Origin: Muribaculaceae bacterium
GTDB lineage: Bacteria > Bacteroidota > Bacteroidia > Bacteroidales > Muribaculaceae
Length of the DNA stretch: 5,320 bases
NCBI GenBank assembly: GCA_016302215.1
Contig: JAEDNZ010000127.1
Span: 1 to 5,320 of the forward strand
Reading direction: 5' to 3'
Both the position numbers and the translations under genes were made by a program. Below are positions 5,281 to 5,320 of this stretch, in pieces. Every line of letters starts with the position of its first letter. The stretch's first letter is position 1. The notes under the pieces were generated by a model, which had not been told where the DNA came from, did not search any database, and saw only the letters and a list, made by a program, of their open reading frames with translations.

Positions 5281-5318
5281 AAAAATCGCTCCGGAGCCGG
5301 GCTCGGGAGCGATTTTTT
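5281..5318 (+). terminator. Strong intrinsic terminator, probably bidirectional
   Basis: A perfect 12-bp stem (5281-5292 with 5306-5317, core ATCGCTCC/GGAGCGAT) continues after a G-G mismatch into GAGC-CGG-GCTC (5294-5304), and six T (5313-5318) follow. The A run on the left gives the same layout on the minus strand, so a convergent gene beyond the window could also stop here. It is the natural end of the six-gene cluster. Confidence 0.9.
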
Positions 5319-5320
5319 GT

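Overview
The window most likely comes from a Bacteroidales genome, and the fairly GC-rich coding sequence and protein set suggest Muribaculaceae or a close relative. The evidence is a Bacteroidetes-type -7 promoter box (TAnnTTTG), the scarcity of Shine-Dalgarno sites, and families that are typical of the order: DUF4199, a DUF6452-type lipoprotein and a DUF6048-type outer-membrane protein. Family names were recognised from motifs by eye, not by a database search.

Layout: bases 1-590 hold no convincing gene. They contain a minus-strand terminator (23-55), a GC-rich multi-hairpin element (about 159-277), a GC-rich repetitive stretch (300-435), a -7 promoter box (500-507) and a structured 5' leader (about 513-590). 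Six plus-strand genes follow between 591 and 5116: a PHP-domain CpsB/YwqE-like phosphatase, a four-helix DUF4199 membrane protein, a membrane-anchored GT2 glycosyltransferase, a small FMN nitroreductase, a lipoprotein, and a secreted beta-strand-rich protein. The tail (5117-5320) carries a hairpin across the last stop codon, a 9-bp tandem repeat, an inverted repeat and a strong terminator (5281-5318).

The six genes share one strand. Gaps are 20, 97 and 34 bp, then a 16-bp overlap, then an ATGA 4-bp overlap, so they could be read as one transcript from the promoter near 500 to the terminator at 5281. The first three genes point to envelope glycan or lipid-linked sugar biology, and the last two to an outer-membrane pair of unknown function. 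The nitroreductase looks metabolically unrelated but is translationally coupled to the lipoprotein. I see no defence system, CRISPR array, tRNA, rRNA or transposase. The less familiar signals are the non-coding repeats at both ends and the two uncharacterised envelope proteins.
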